DNA of 64,000 nt from Gordonia amarae NBRC 15530 (GTDB lineage: Bacteria > Actinomycetota > Actinomycetes > Mycobacteriales > Mycobacteriaceae): NCBI RefSeq assembly GCF_000241345.1, contig NZ_BAED01000033.1, positions 124,001 to 188,000 of the forward strand, in the 5' to 3' direction. Shown here piece by piece: positions 26,077-34,698 of the stretch. A program made the translations under genes and the position numbers. Every line of letters starts with the position of its first letter. Positions within the stretch are counted from its first letter, which is position 1. The notes under the pieces are model-generated. The model was not told where the DNA came from. It searched no databases and saw only the letters and a program-made list of their open reading frames with translations.

Positions 26077-26253
26077 GTGAAGAAACGAATCGCCATCGGA
26101 TTGGGCACGGCTGCAGCGGCCTTCGCAATCACCGGAGCCGTTGCCCCCACCGCATCTGCGGCACCCGTCGAGAAAGAGCCGTACTACTCGATCGGTTCGG
26201 TCAGCGTGTGCGTCCACATCCCGGTCGGACAGTTCCGCATCTCGATCTGCTGA
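26077..26253 (+). CDS. small secreted protein with Sec signal peptide
   Basis: A 58-residue precursor. GTG 26077 follows GAGGAG. The signal peptide is KKRIAIGLGTAAAAFAITGA and onward to a TASA-AP cleavage site at about residue 28, leaving a mature peptide of about 30 residues with two cysteines (in SVCVHIP and the C-terminal ISIC) that could form a disulphide. It has its own promoter and a strong terminator, so it is a monocistronic unit. Similar tiny secreted proteins occur in Gordonia and Rhodococcus relatives; the function is unknown. Confidence 0.72.
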   Translation: MKKRIAIGLGTAAAAFAITGAVAPTASAAPVEKEPYYSIGSVSVCVHIPVGQFRISIC

Positions 26254-26277
26254 TCGGATCCACCCAGTCGCAAGGAC

Positions 26278-26322
26278 AGAACACCGATCCCCTGCCGGCC
26301 TCGGCAACGGGATCGGTGTTCT
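26278..26322 (+). terminator. intrinsic terminator of the secreted-peptide gene
   Basis: A perfect 14-bp stem: AGAACACCGATCCC (26278-26291) pairs with GGGATCGGTGTTCT (26309-26322) over a 17-nt loop. There is no long T-run, as usual in this group. It also faces the end of the convergent LLM oxidoreductase gene. Confidence 0.75.
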
Positions 26323-26357
26323 GCATTCCGGGAGTGTCCCATTCCGGCAAGTGACCC

Positions 26358-27293
26358 CTACGCCGGATTGAGGTGCGGTGCAACCTCGTCCGCGACCAGC
26401 GCCAGGTGGTCGAGGTCGGACAGGTCCAGCACCTGCAGGTAGATCCTGCTGATGCCCGCGGACCGGTACTGTTCGATCTTCTCCACCACCTCGGCCGGTG
26501 TGCCCGCGGCACCGTTGAGGCGCAGTTCGTCGACCTCTCGGCCGATGGCGCCCGCCCGCGCCGACAGTTCGGCGGCCGTACGGCCCACGCACAGCACCAG
26601 CGCCGCGGAGTAGACCAGGTCCGACGGGTCGCGGCCGACCTTCTCACAGGCCGCGCGCACCCGGGCCACCCGCTGCTGCGCGACATCGGCCGACTCAAAC
26701 GCCACATTGAACTCGGCCGCATACCGTGCCGCGAGCGCCGGCGTGCGGGCCTTGCCCTGACCGCCGACGATGATCGGCGGATGCGGCTTCTGCAGCGGCT
26801 TGGGCAGGGCGGGCGAATCGGTCAGCGTGTACCGGGCTCCGTCGAAGGAGAACCGCTCACCTGCCGGCGTCGACCAGAGTCCGGTGATGATCGCCAGTTG
26901 CTCCTCGAGCCTGTCGAATCGTTCGCCAAGCGGTGGGAACGGGATGCCGTAGGCGGCGTGCTCGGCCTCGAACCACCCCGCACCGAGGCCCAATTCGACA
27001 CGGCCGCCGCTCATCTGGTCGACCTGCGCGACGCTGATCGCGAGCGGCCCCGGATACCGGAACGTCGCCGAGGTGACGAGGGTGCCGAGCCTGATCCGCG
27101 TGGTATCCCGGGCCAGTCCGGCCAGGGTCACCCAGGCGTCGGTCGGTCCCGGGTCGCCGGGCACGTTCATCGCGAGATAGTGGTCGGACCGGAAGAAGGC
27201 GTCGAAGCCGAGGTCCTCGGCCGCCACCGCCACCCGCGACAGATCGTCGTAGGTGGCGCCTTGCTGGGGTTCGGTGAAGATTCTCAGTTGCAC
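26358..27293 (-). CDS. LLM-class flavin/F420-dependent oxidoreductase
   Basis: A 311-residue luciferase-like TIM-barrel enzyme. It begins VQLRIFTEPQQGATYDDLSR and includes LGTLVTSATFRYPGPLAISVAQVDQMSGGRVELGLGAGW, the standard block of F420-dependent LLM oxidoreductases in Mycobacteriales. The GTG at 27293 is used; the frame extends to 27335 but those residues are Arg-rich and atypical. It lies 10 bp downstream of the CDF gene on the same strand. Cofactor (F420 or FMN) and substrate are unproven. Confidence 0.86.
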   Translation of the reverse strand: MQLRIFTEPQQGATYDDLSRVAVAAEDLGFDAFFRSDHYLAMNVPGDPGPTDAWVTLAGLARDTTRIRLGTLVTSATFRYPGPLAISVAQVDQMSGGRVELGLGAGWFEAEHAAYGIPFPPLGERFDRLEEQLAIITGLWSTPAGERFSFDGARYTLTDSPALPKPLQKPHPPIIVGGQGKARTPALAARYAAEFNVAFESADVAQQRVARVRAACEKVGRDPSDLVYSAALVLCVGRTAAELSARAGAIGREVDELRLNGAAGTPAEVVEKIEQYRSAGISRIYLQVLDLSDLDHLALVADEVAPHLNPA

Positions 27294-27303
27294 GCTCGCC
27301 AAC

Positions 27304-28302
27304 CTACGCCGACCCCGGCGCCAGCGACGGCTCATCGGGCGTGGCCAGCGTCAGCACCGCCTCGACCACCGAGTCGATGCCCTCGATCTGCGCCTCGATG
27401 TCGCGCAGCCGCACCGCGAGATCGTGTTCGGCGAGGTCTCCGACGATGTCGACGGCCGCGACCAGGTAGTACTGCTCGGGACCGACGTACTCCAGATGCA
27501 GGTAGGTGACGCGTTCGATCATCGGATGCTCGAGCAGGTGCCGTAGCGCCAGTTCCCGGCGGGCGGGCAGCGCGGGCTGCCCGATCAGGAAGTCGCTGTT
27601 GCGCATGATCAGGAAGACCGCGATGAACGCGAGCAGCACACCGACGAGGATCGAACCCGCCGCATCCCAGGCCGCCTGGCCGGTGGCCTCGTGCAGCCCC
27701 ATACAGATCGCGGCGATCGTCAGGCCGAGGAGCGCGGCGGCGTCCTCCACGAATACCGCCCGCAGCGTTGTATTGGAGGTGCGAATGATGTACCGGACCG
27801 GATGCATCGACAGCCGCTGCCCGCCCGAGCGCGCCGCCCGCAACGACTGCAAGAACGAAATGCCTTCCAGTACAAAGGATATCGCCAGAACGATATATCC
27901 GATCAGGTATTCTCCGCCCTCCTCCGGATGACGCAGCGACGTGACGCCGTGCATGATCGAGACCACCGCGCCCACCGTGAACAGGCCGAACGCGGCGAAC
28001 ATCGACCAGATGTAGGTTTCCCGGCCGTAGCCGAACGGATGGCGGCCGTCCCGCCCCCGTGCCCCCCGTCGTTCGGCGATGAGCAGGAATACCTCGTTGC
28101 CCGAGTCTGCCCACGAATGCGCGGCCTCGGCGACCATCGCGGCAGAGCCGGTCAGCAGTGCCGCCACCGACTTGGCCACGGCGACCAGGACGTTCATCAC
28201 GAAGGCGACGACCACGGTGGTCAATGACTCATTGCCCGCGTCCGGCGCTGTGGCACCCTCCGCCTGGCCGGTTGCCGGCCACTGATCCTGTTCGTCGCGC
28301 AT
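27304..28302 (-). CDS. cation diffusion facilitator (CDF) metal exporter
   Basis: A 332-residue CDF protein. Six hydrophobic helices carry the metal-site residues AEAAHSWADSGNE in TM2 and VFVEDAAALLGL in TM5 (HxxxD and ExxxD-type pairs rather than canonical HxxxD twice). A C-terminal cytoplasmic ferredoxin-like domain follows from about 240. Members export Zn, Mn, Fe or Co by proton antiport. It is divergent from the His-rich YibE/F-like gene, which suggests a shared metal theme. Confidence 0.87.
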   Translation of the reverse strand: MRDEQDQWPATGQAEGATAPDAGNESLTTVVVAFVMNVLVAVAKSVAALLTGSAAMVAEAAHSWADSGNEVFLLIAERRGARGRDGRHPFGYGRETYIWSMFAAFGLFTVGAVVSIMHGVTSLRHPEEGGEYLIGYIVLAISFVLEGISFLQSLRAARSGGQRLSMHPVRYIIRTSNTTLRAVFVEDAAALLGLTIAAICMGLHEATGQAAWDAAGSILVGVLLAFIAVFLIMRNSDFLIGQPALPARRELALRHLLEHPMIERVTYLHLEYVGPEQYYLVAAVDIVGDLAEHDLAVRLRDIEAQIEGIDSVVEAVLTLATPDEPSLAPGSA

Positions 28303-28411
28303 CAGCCGATCGTCTCACGCCTCCGGGGACCAGGCCGGAATCCGCGACGGCATGCCCGGACCGGGATATGCGGATCCGACCGGCGGCACCGGAATCCTCT
28401 AGGGTGGCCGC

Positions 28412-30190
28412 GTGACCCCATCTCGCCCCGCACGGCCAGGCAACCGCAGCAGCGATCCCGGACACGATCATGCGGGCGGACACTCGCATTCGCACGGGCA
28501 TTCCCACGACCTGTCGGCCATCGCCGCGAACTTCTCACCGCTGGCCCGCTACATCGTCATCGGCGCGCTCAGTCTGATCGGACTCGCCGTGGTGGCCGGA
28601 GCGGTCGTGTTGTGGCCGTCCTACACCGATCACCCGATCCCCACCCAGTTCCGGGCCGCGGACGGCGGTTCGATCGTCACCGTCGACGCCGAGATCTTCG
28701 AGCAGCAGCGGGCGAACTGTCTCAATCCGCTCAGCGGAACAGTCCAGGACACCGCGGACATCGCGTTGGAGAACGCGGGCGCCGGCCCGTGCATCCAGAA
28801 CATCGTCAAACTGACCTCGGGACAGCACAAGGGCCGGTTCACGCTGCTGGAGGTGCCGACGAACCGGGCGCAGTCGGGTCAGGGTCCCGACAGCAAGGCA
28901 GTCGACAAGGACATGCTGGACAAACCGCAACCGGGTCAGCCGACGCTGCATCTCGGCGACAAGATCCGCGTCGCGGTCACCCCGACACCCGACGGCAGCA
29001 TCCGCTACTCGTTCTTCGACTTCCGTCGCGGCACACCGACGATCATCTGGGCCATCGCCTTCTTCGCGGCAATCGTGCTGGTGGCGTCGTGGCGCGGACT
29101 GCGCTCGATTCTGGGTCTGGTCTTCGCGTTCGCCGTCCTCGGCTTCTTCACGTTGCCCGCGATCCTCGAAGGCAGTTCACCGGTCGCGGTCGCGGTGGTG
29201 TCGTCGGCGGCGATCCTGTTCGTCGTGCTGTATCTGGCACACGGGGTCAGCATGCGTACCAGTTCGGCGTTGCTGGGCACTCTCGTGTCGCTGTTCGTGG
29301 CCGGCGCGTTGTCGGCACTGGCGATCACGACGATGAACCTGACCGGCCTGTCCGGCGACCAGACGATGAGCCTGCAGCTCTATCAGGGCAGCATCTCGAT
29401 CAGCGGACTCCTGCTCGCCGGATTCATCATCGGCGCTCTCGGCGTCCTCAACGACGTCACCATCACCCAGGCCTCGGCGGCCTTCGAACTCGCCGCGGCG
29501 GGTGAACCCTCCCGCCTGGCGACGTTCCGCGCGGCGATGCGGGTGGGCCGCGACCATATCGCGAGCACCGTCTACACGCTGATCTTCGCCTACGCCGGCA
29601 GCGCGCTGCCCCTGCTGCTGCTGTTCTCGGTGGCCCAGCAGCCATTCGGTTCGCTGGTGACCACGGACGCGGTGGCCGTGGAGCTGGGCCGCTCGTTCGT
29701 CGGTGGTATCGCGATCGCGCTGTCGGTGCCGTTGACCACGGCGATCGCCGCCGCGCTCACCTCACCGGGCGGAGCACCGGCCGACACGCATACGCCGCAC
29801 ACCGACGACCCCACGGAGACCGAAGCCGACCGCGCCGAGCCGGTGTCCCGCCGGCCAGCACCCGCTGCGCGCCCGGCCGTGTCCCGTGGCCCGGTAGTGG
29901 CACCGGCCCGGGGAACACCCCGCGCACCCCAGAGCGCACCGGCCCACAAGCCCTCGCCCCAGAATCTCTCGCCCCAGAATCTGCCGTCCCAGAATCCGTC
30001 GTCCCAGACGGCTCCACCGGATCCGGTCGCGCGCACTCGCCGCGGGCCGCAGGCACCGGTTCCGCCCGGGAATCGGCCTTCCGCGCCCCGCCCTGCGGGC
30101 CCCGCGGCCCGGCCGGCGGTTCCGACCCCGCCGCCGGAACGCGGACCCGAACCACACCGCGCGCCGGGCAGGCACTCACGTCCGGACTGA
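28412..30190 (+). CDS. YibE/F-family membrane protein with His-rich N-terminus and Pro-rich tail
   Basis: A 592-residue protein (GTG start). Residues 17-32 read DHDHAGGHSHSHGHSH-like, a probable metal-binding patch. One helix (about 45-68), an outer domain of about 140 residues, then seven or more helices follow, with the YibE/F block DVTITQASAAFELAAAGE. The last 150 residues are Pro/Ala-rich and contain four 15-bp tandem units (29954-30010) encoding SPQNL-type pentapeptides. The family is linked to manganese or other transport in some bacteria, but without proof here. Confidence 0.82.
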   Translation: MTPSRPARPGNRSSDPGHDHAGGHSHSHGHSHDLSAIAANFSPLARYIVIGALSLIGLAVVAGAVVLWPSYTDHPIPTQFRAADGGSIVTVDAEIFEQQRANCLNPLSGTVQDTADIALENAGAGPCIQNIVKLTSGQHKGRFTLLEVPTNRAQSGQGPDSKAVDKDMLDKPQPGQPTLHLGDKIRVAVTPTPDGSIRYSFFDFRRGTPTIIWAIAFFAAIVLVASWRGLRSILGLVFAFAVLGFFTLPAILEGSSPVAVAVVSSAAILFVVLYLAHGVSMRTSSALLGTLVSLFVAGALSALAITTMNLTGLSGDQTMSLQLYQGSISISGLLLAGFIIGALGVLNDVTITQASAAFELAAAGEPSRLATFRAAMRVGRDHIASTVYTLIFAYAGSALPLLLLFSVAQQPFGSLVTTDAVAVELGRSFVGGIAIALSVPLTTAIAAALTSPGGAPADTHTPHTDDPTETEADRAEPVSRRPAPAARPAVSRGPVVAPARGTPRAPQSAPAHKPSPQNLSPQNLPSQNPSSQTAPPDPVARTRRGPQAPVPPGNRPSAPRPAGPAARPAVPTPPPERGPEPHRAPGRHSRPD

Positions 30191-30214
30191 TCGCACTGAT
30201 CCCCGGGGCGGCGC

Positions 30215-31135
30215 TCAGAGGAGGCCACACCGTCCCATCGGCAGCAGCCGCACGTTGCGGCCGAGCCAGGTGCCCATCCGGGTGAGCATGCGCGTGCCGT
30301 CGCTGAAGCCGCCGCTGCGGGGCACCGCGATCATCGACACCCCGACCTGTCCACGCTGCGTGGTGATGATCCCGAGCTGTCGCACGACGTACTTGCCCGT
30401 GTTGCTGCTGACCGGCCCCCAGCCGCCCTTGACCGCCGTTGTCACACCGGTCCGGGAGATCTTCCGGATGCCCCAGTCCTGATTGCTCTCGACCGTCGAC
30501 ATCAGCGACAGCAGGTGCGCGGTGCCCGCCATGCAGGGCAGGTTGGCCGCGAATCGTGACTGGTCGGCGACCGCCCACTGCGTGTACCCGGGGTACGAGT
30601 CGGGTCCGTCGATTTCCGAGCTGACGTGGGTCGTGAGGTCGTGGCCCTCGCGCAGCACTGCGGTCACCGCGTTGACCGACGCCTGGCCGCCGCCGAGACT
30701 CCCCCAGAGTTCCCCGGCCGCGTCGTTGTCGGAGGCCCGGATCGCCTTGGTCTCCCACCCCGGCACCTGTGCGCCACCGTGACGTTCGGCGGCCAGCGAC
30801 ACCGGCACCTTCAGGGTGGACCAGGCCCGGCCGGTGGTGAGCGTGCCGAAGCGGACCACGGCGTCGGTCCCGACGGGTGTGATGGCGAGGCCGACTCTGC
30901 CGGACCCGCGCAGCGAACGTTCGAGGGCGGTGAACATCTTGCGCAGCGCCCGGGTGTTCTTGGCCTGCGGGTTGAGGAAGTCCTCGACGGTCTGCCGGAG
31001 CTCGGCCACCGTCGGGAGTCTCGGCGGCACCGGCCTGCGGGGTGCGGCCGCCGCCCCACCCACCGACAGCACGGTCATCAACACCGCCACGCAGAGCGCA
31101 CCGGCCACCACACAACGCTTCGCCACATTTGTCAC
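30215..31135 (-). CDS. secreted class A beta-lactamase-like (SxxK) protein
   Basis: A 306-residue protein from GTG 31135, behind an AGGAG at a suitable distance. The signal peptide is at residues 1-31 (ALCVAVLMTVLSVGGAAAA). The core has S106-TLK109, SDN at 135-137 and KGG at 236-238, matching the SxxK, SDN and K(T/S)G elements of serine beta-lactamases and DD-peptidases. SxxK and SDN are only 29 residues apart, against about 60 in true class A enzymes. The conserved block LPCMAGTAHLLSLM is shared with the lipoprotein at 35,960. It may bind muropeptides rather than hydrolyse drugs. Confidence 0.7.
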   Translation of the reverse strand: MTNVAKRCVVAGALCVAVLMTVLSVGGAAAAPRRPVPPRLPTVAELRQTVEDFLNPQAKNTRALRKMFTALERSLRGSGRVGLAITPVGTDAVVRFGTLTTGRAWSTLKVPVSLAAERHGGAQVPGWETKAIRASDNDAAGELWGSLGGGQASVNAVTAVLREGHDLTTHVSSEIDGPDSYPGYTQWAVADQSRFAANLPCMAGTAHLLSLMSTVESNQDWGIRKISRTGVTTAVKGGWGPVSSNTGKYVVRQLGIITTQRGQVGVSMIAVPRSGGFSDGTRMLTRMGTWLGRNVRLLPMGRCGLL

Positions 31136-31271
31136 ATGAATCTCCTGAGTCACTTCAGTAACACAGTAGGCGGGCGGTGTATAACCCGGCCAGCCGAGAA
31201 TCCGGCATCTACGACGGCGAGACCCAGGTGTGAGCCGACCGTTACCCAACCGAGTCTGAACTCCGATGGCG

Positions 31272-32111
31272 TCAGTGCGCGAGGACGGCCTTCAGGAACG
31301 CCTGGGTCCGTTCCCGTTCGGGGTGGGAGAAGATCCGCTCGGGGGTGCCCTCCTCGATGATCCGGCCCTCGTCGAACACCAGCACCCGGTCGGCGACGTC
31401 GCGCGCGAATCCCATCTCGTGGGTGACGATGAGCATCGTGATGTCGGTCGATGCGGCGATGTCGCGCAGCACGCCGAGCACGTCGGCCACCAGTTCGGGA
31501 TCGAGCGCGGAGGTGACTTCGTCGAGGAGCAGGATCTCTGGGTCCATAGCCAGCGCCCGGGCGATCGCCACCCGCTGCTGCTGGCCGCCCGAGAGTGTCG
31601 ACGGATGTGCGTCCGCCTTGTCGGCCAGGCCCACCATGTCGAGCAGTTCCCGCGCCCGGGCCCGCGCCGCTTCCTTGGACTCGCCCCGGACATGGATCGG
31701 GGCCTCGGTGATGTTCTCGATGACGGTCATGTTGGGGAACAGGTTGAAGTGCTGAAACACCATCCCGATCCGGGACCGGACCTCCCGCAGGTGCCGCGCG
31801 GACGCTTTGACCAGTGTGGTCCCGCGGTACTGGTGGGTCAGTGGGGTGTCCCCCACCCAGATCACGCCGCCGTTCACCGGTTCGAGCGTCATCAGCAAGC
31901 GCAGGATGGTGGTCTTGCCCGATCCGCTGGGCCCGATCAGCGCCACGCGCTCGCCGCGGGCCACCGTGAAGTCGAGATGGTCGAGCACCACATGCTTGCC
32001 GAACCGCTTGACCACCTGGTCGAAGCGGATCATCGGTTGCTCAGCCGCCTCGGCCTCCGGCTTGGTCATGGACACGGCCTGCTCGACGGAATCGTCGTTG
32101 TCAGTACGCAA
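31272..32111 (-). CDS. ehuA: ectoine/hydroxyectoine ABC transporter ATP-binding protein
   Basis: A polar-amino-acid-type ATPase. Walker A is GPSGSGKTT, the signature LSGGQQQR and Walker B ILLLDEVTSALD. The start is uncertain: TTG 32111 has GGAG 7 bases upstream and overlaps ehuD by 11 bp (279 residues), while ATG 32069 gives 265 residues. It energises uptake through EhuC/EhuD. It is the last gene of a four-gene operon whose binding protein resembles EhuB, so an osmolyte or other amino-acid-like substrate is likely. Confidence 0.78.
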   Translation of the reverse strand: MRTDNDDSVEQAVSMTKPEAEAAEQPMIRFDQVVKRFGKHVVLDHLDFTVARGERVALIGPSGSGKTTILRLLMTLEPVNGGVIWVGDTPLTHQYRGTTLVKASARHLREVRSRIGMVFQHFNLFPNMTVIENITEAPIHVRGESKEAARARARELLDMVGLADKADAHPSTLSGGQQQRVAIARALAMDPEILLLDEVTSALDPELVADVLGVLRDIAASTDITMLIVTHEMGFARDVADRVLVFDEGRIIEEGTPERIFSHPERERTQAFLKAVLAH

Positions 32112-32745
32112 GTGCTTTCTCCAGCCGTCTGATGAGGATCGAGGTCGGGTAACTGGCCAGCAGGAAGAGCACGCCCGCCATGGTGATCGGTTCGACGTAC
32201 AGGAACGTACGCGCACCGTATTGCTGTGCGGCGGTGACCATCTCGACCACCGTGATCGCGAACAGGAACGGTGTGTCCTTGAACATCGAGATGGCGTAGT
32301 TGCCGAGCGCCGGCGCCGTGGCCCGCACCGCCTGCGGCAGGATCACCGCCCGCCAGGTGCGTCGCTGCGACAACGACAGTGCGTGCGCGGCCTCCCACTG
32401 CCCCTTGGGCACGGCGTCGATGCCCGCGCGATACACCTCCGCCATGTATGTCGAGTAATGGATTCCCAGCACCACGATGCCCACCTGCAGGGCCGTGAAC
32501 TGCGTGAACGTGAAGTAGACGAAGAACAGCTGGACCACCAGCGGGGTCAGCCGGATGAACTCGGTGACCATCCGCAGCGGCACCGTGACCATCGCGGGGC
32601 CGACCCGCCGCACGATCGCTATCACCAGGCCCAGCGCGGCGGCGATCAGGAAACCGAGGGCGGTTGCGAGCAGGGTGATCTTGAACCCGTCCCACAGCAC
32701 GGGAACACAGTCCGCGGCCCTGTCCCAGTCCCAGTCGAAACTCAT
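32101..32745 (-). CDS. ehuD: ectoine/hydroxyectoine ABC transporter permease EhuD
   Basis: A 214-residue His/Glu/Gln/Arg/opine-type permease. It has five hydrophobic helices and the EAA coupling loop YRAGIDAVPKGQWEAAHALSLSQRRTWRAVILPQA at about residues 105-140. It overlaps ehuC by 4 bp (ATGA) and ehuA by about 11 bp, indicating tight translational coupling. It forms the transmembrane heterodimer with EhuC. Confidence 0.78.
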   Translation of the reverse strand: MSFDWDWDRAADCVPVLWDGFKITLLATALGFLIAAALGLVIAIVRRVGPAMVTVPLRMVTEFIRLTPLVVQLFFVYFTFTQFTALQVGIVVLGIHYSTYMAEVYRAGIDAVPKGQWEAAHALSLSQRRTWRAVILPQAVRATAPALGNYAISMFKDTPFLFAITVVEMVTAAQQYGARTFLYVEPITMAGVLFLLASYPTSILIRRLEKALAY

Positions 32746-33470
32746 CTGCTCACCCCCACGGTCTCATCGACCCGTTCCGGTCGCAGGCTGAGCACCTCGC
32801 GCAGCGTCGGACCGACGCCCAGCCGCGACTTGGCCCGCACCTCAAGCACATTCATCACCAACGTCAGCAGATAGGCGATGACGAAATAGATGATCAGTCC
32901 CATGCCGTAGGCGAACGCGGTCTCGGTGCTCTGCCGGAGCTGGCCGAGTTGATAGGTCAGATCGTGCAATTGGATGAAACTCGCCAGTGCCGACCCCTTG
33001 AGTAACTGGATCAGCAGGTTGTTCAGCGGTGGAATCATCTGCGCCCAGGCCTGCGGGAAGACAATCCGGTGCAGCCGTTGCCACCAGGAAAAGTTCAGTG
33101 CCACAGCGGCTTCCCGCTGTGCCGGCGCGACCGCGTTGAGCGAGCCACGCACCACCTCCGCGCCGTAGGCACCGTAGTTGAGGCCCAGCGCCAGGATCCC
33201 GCAGAACATGGGATCGAGCTGGTACCCCATCAGCGGCAGCACGTAGAACAGCCAGAAGAGTTGCACCAGAAGCGATGTGCCCCGGAAGAACTCGATGATC
33301 ACCCGTGCGGTGCCGCGCACCAGGAGGGGTTTCGATCCCGCCATGACCCCGAGGACGAGAGCCAGCACGAAGGCCAGCACCGCGCCGCCGATCGTCAGGT
33401 AGAGCGTGGTCAGGATCCCCTCCCAGATGCGCGGCCACGCATCCAGGAATGTGTCGACGTTGTCGCCCAC
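32742..33470 (-). CDS. ehuC: ectoine/hydroxyectoine ABC transporter permease EhuC
   Basis: A 242-residue permease of the same type. The EAA loop is GAYGAEVVRGSLNAVAPAQREAAVALNFSWWQRLHRIVFPQA. Five or six helices are visible, and a longer N-terminal helix begins DAWPRIWEGILTTLYLTIGG. It starts 20 bp after the ehuB stop and overlaps ehuD by 4 bp. Confidence 0.78.
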   Translation of the reverse strand: MGDNVDTFLDAWPRIWEGILTTLYLTIGGAVLAFVLALVLGVMAGSKPLLVRGTARVIIEFFRGTSLLVQLFWLFYVLPLMGYQLDPMFCGILALGLNYGAYGAEVVRGSLNAVAPAQREAAVALNFSWWQRLHRIVFPQAWAQMIPPLNNLLIQLLKGSALASFIQLHDLTYQLGQLRQSTETAFAYGMGLIIYFVIAYLLTLVMNVLEVRAKSRLGVGPTLREVLSLRPERVDETVGVSR

Positions 33471-33490
33471 GCGCCGCTACCCGGCCGCGC

Positions 33491-34456
33491 TCAGGCGGTG
33501 CCCGCGCACAGGGATGCGGTGGTCAGCTTCGGATCCGGCAGTTCCTTCTCCGTGAACCCGAACTTGCCGACGATATCCAGGTACTTCTTGGGGTCGGAGG
33601 TGATCTTCTTGAGTTCGGCGTTGTAGGCGTCGCGGAGTTCGTCGTCGCCGGTCCGGAACACCGTCGCACCGGCGCCGACCTGCGGTTTTCCGTCGATCAC
33701 GGCCACGAACGACGGGGTGACGTCGACGGCCGCCTTCGGGTTGTTCTTCTTCATCCAGTTCAGCGAGATGCCGGTCAGCGCGAACACATCCGCGCGGCCG
33801 GAGGTAACGGCGTCCATCCCGTCCTGCGGTGTGGCCACCTGCGTCTTGTTGATGCCCAGACTGTCGGCGTAGTCGGATTCGATGGCGCCGGTCATCGTGG
33901 CGAGTTTGACGCCCTTGGCCTTGACCGAGTCCATGTCGGTGAGCCCGTGCGGATTGCCCTTCCGAACCATCAGCGCCGTAGTGTAATTGAACTCGGGATC
34001 ACTGAACGAGGCCTGCTTGCACCGTTCGGGGAGTATCGACATTCCCGCGCTGACCAGGTCAAACCTGTTGGCCTGCAATCCCGGGATCAACGAGCCGAAA
34101 TCGACGTTGCGGCCCTCGACGCTCTTGATGCCGAGCTTGCCGAAGATCTCCCGGTGCAAAGCGACTGTCGCACCGGTCAACTGACCGTTCTGCTCGAACG
34201 AGTACGGCGCCTCACCCGCGAATCCCACTGTTACGGTGCCCTTGTCACGGAGCTTCTGCAGCAGGTCACCGTCGCCAGAGTCGGTGGACGTGCATGCGGT
34301 CAGAACTCCCGCGACCAGCGCACCCACCGATATCAGTGCTGCCGCACAACGCCTTCCACGCCACCGACGCGAAGTATTCCGATCACCGTGTGCGTTCGGT
34401 TCTCTCTGCGCCGAAGCATTCGGCGTTGCTTGCGAATTGGTTGCTCCGAGTCCCAT
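33491..34456 (-). CDS. ehuB: ectoine/hydroxyectoine-binding lipoprotein EhuB
   Basis: A 321-residue periplasmic-binding-protein-type lipoprotein. The N-terminus is extended and hydrophilic (about 40 residues) before the signal helix and the lipobox VAGVLTAC-TS. The body has the SBP_bac_3 motifs GTVTVGFAGEAPYSFEQNG and FGSLIPGLQANRFDLVSAGMSILPERC; the latter is very close to the EhuB signature. The start ATG 34456 is preceded by GGAAGG. It delivers substrate to EhuCD-A. Osmoprotection is inferred from the family. Confidence 0.77.
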   Translation of the reverse strand: MGLGATNSQATPNASAQREPNAHGDRNTSRRWRGRRCAAALISVGALVAGVLTACTSTDSGDGDLLQKLRDKGTVTVGFAGEAPYSFEQNGQLTGATVALHREIFGKLGIKSVEGRNVDFGSLIPGLQANRFDLVSAGMSILPERCKQASFSDPEFNYTTALMVRKGNPHGLTDMDSVKAKGVKLATMTGAIESDYADSLGINKTQVATPQDGMDAVTSGRADVFALTGISLNWMKKNNPKAAVDVTPSFVAVIDGKPQVGAGATVFRTGDDELRDAYNAELKKITSDPKKYLDIVGKFGFTEKELPDPKLTTASLCAGTA

Positions 34457-34490
34457 GACCCAGCCTTCCCGATTGAGGTCGGACCCGGCT

Positions 34491-34545
34491 CCGGGAGGCA
34501 CACAGCGTGATCGTGCTCGGCCCGGGTGCCCGGAGGGCACACAGC
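34491..34545. repeat. imperfect direct repeat in the ehuB leader
   Basis: CCGGGAGGCACACAGC (34491-34506) and CCGGAGGGCACACAGC (34530-34545) differ at one position and are 39 bp apart. They lie 35-90 bp upstream of the ehuB ATG within the 242-bp gap 34457-34698. They could be an operator or part of an RNA leader. Nothing else is recognisable in that gap. Confidence 0.35.
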
Positions 34546-34698
34546 CCGACGGTCCCACTTGCTCCGCTCTTTCGTTCACCGAACGTAGCACGTTTGGGAT
34601 AGCGCAACGGGAGCAGACACCGAACCGTAGTCTGATCACAATCAGGCATCGGGCCCACAGGCGGCCCGATCAGGGACCCGCTGTCGCGGGTGCGGCGC

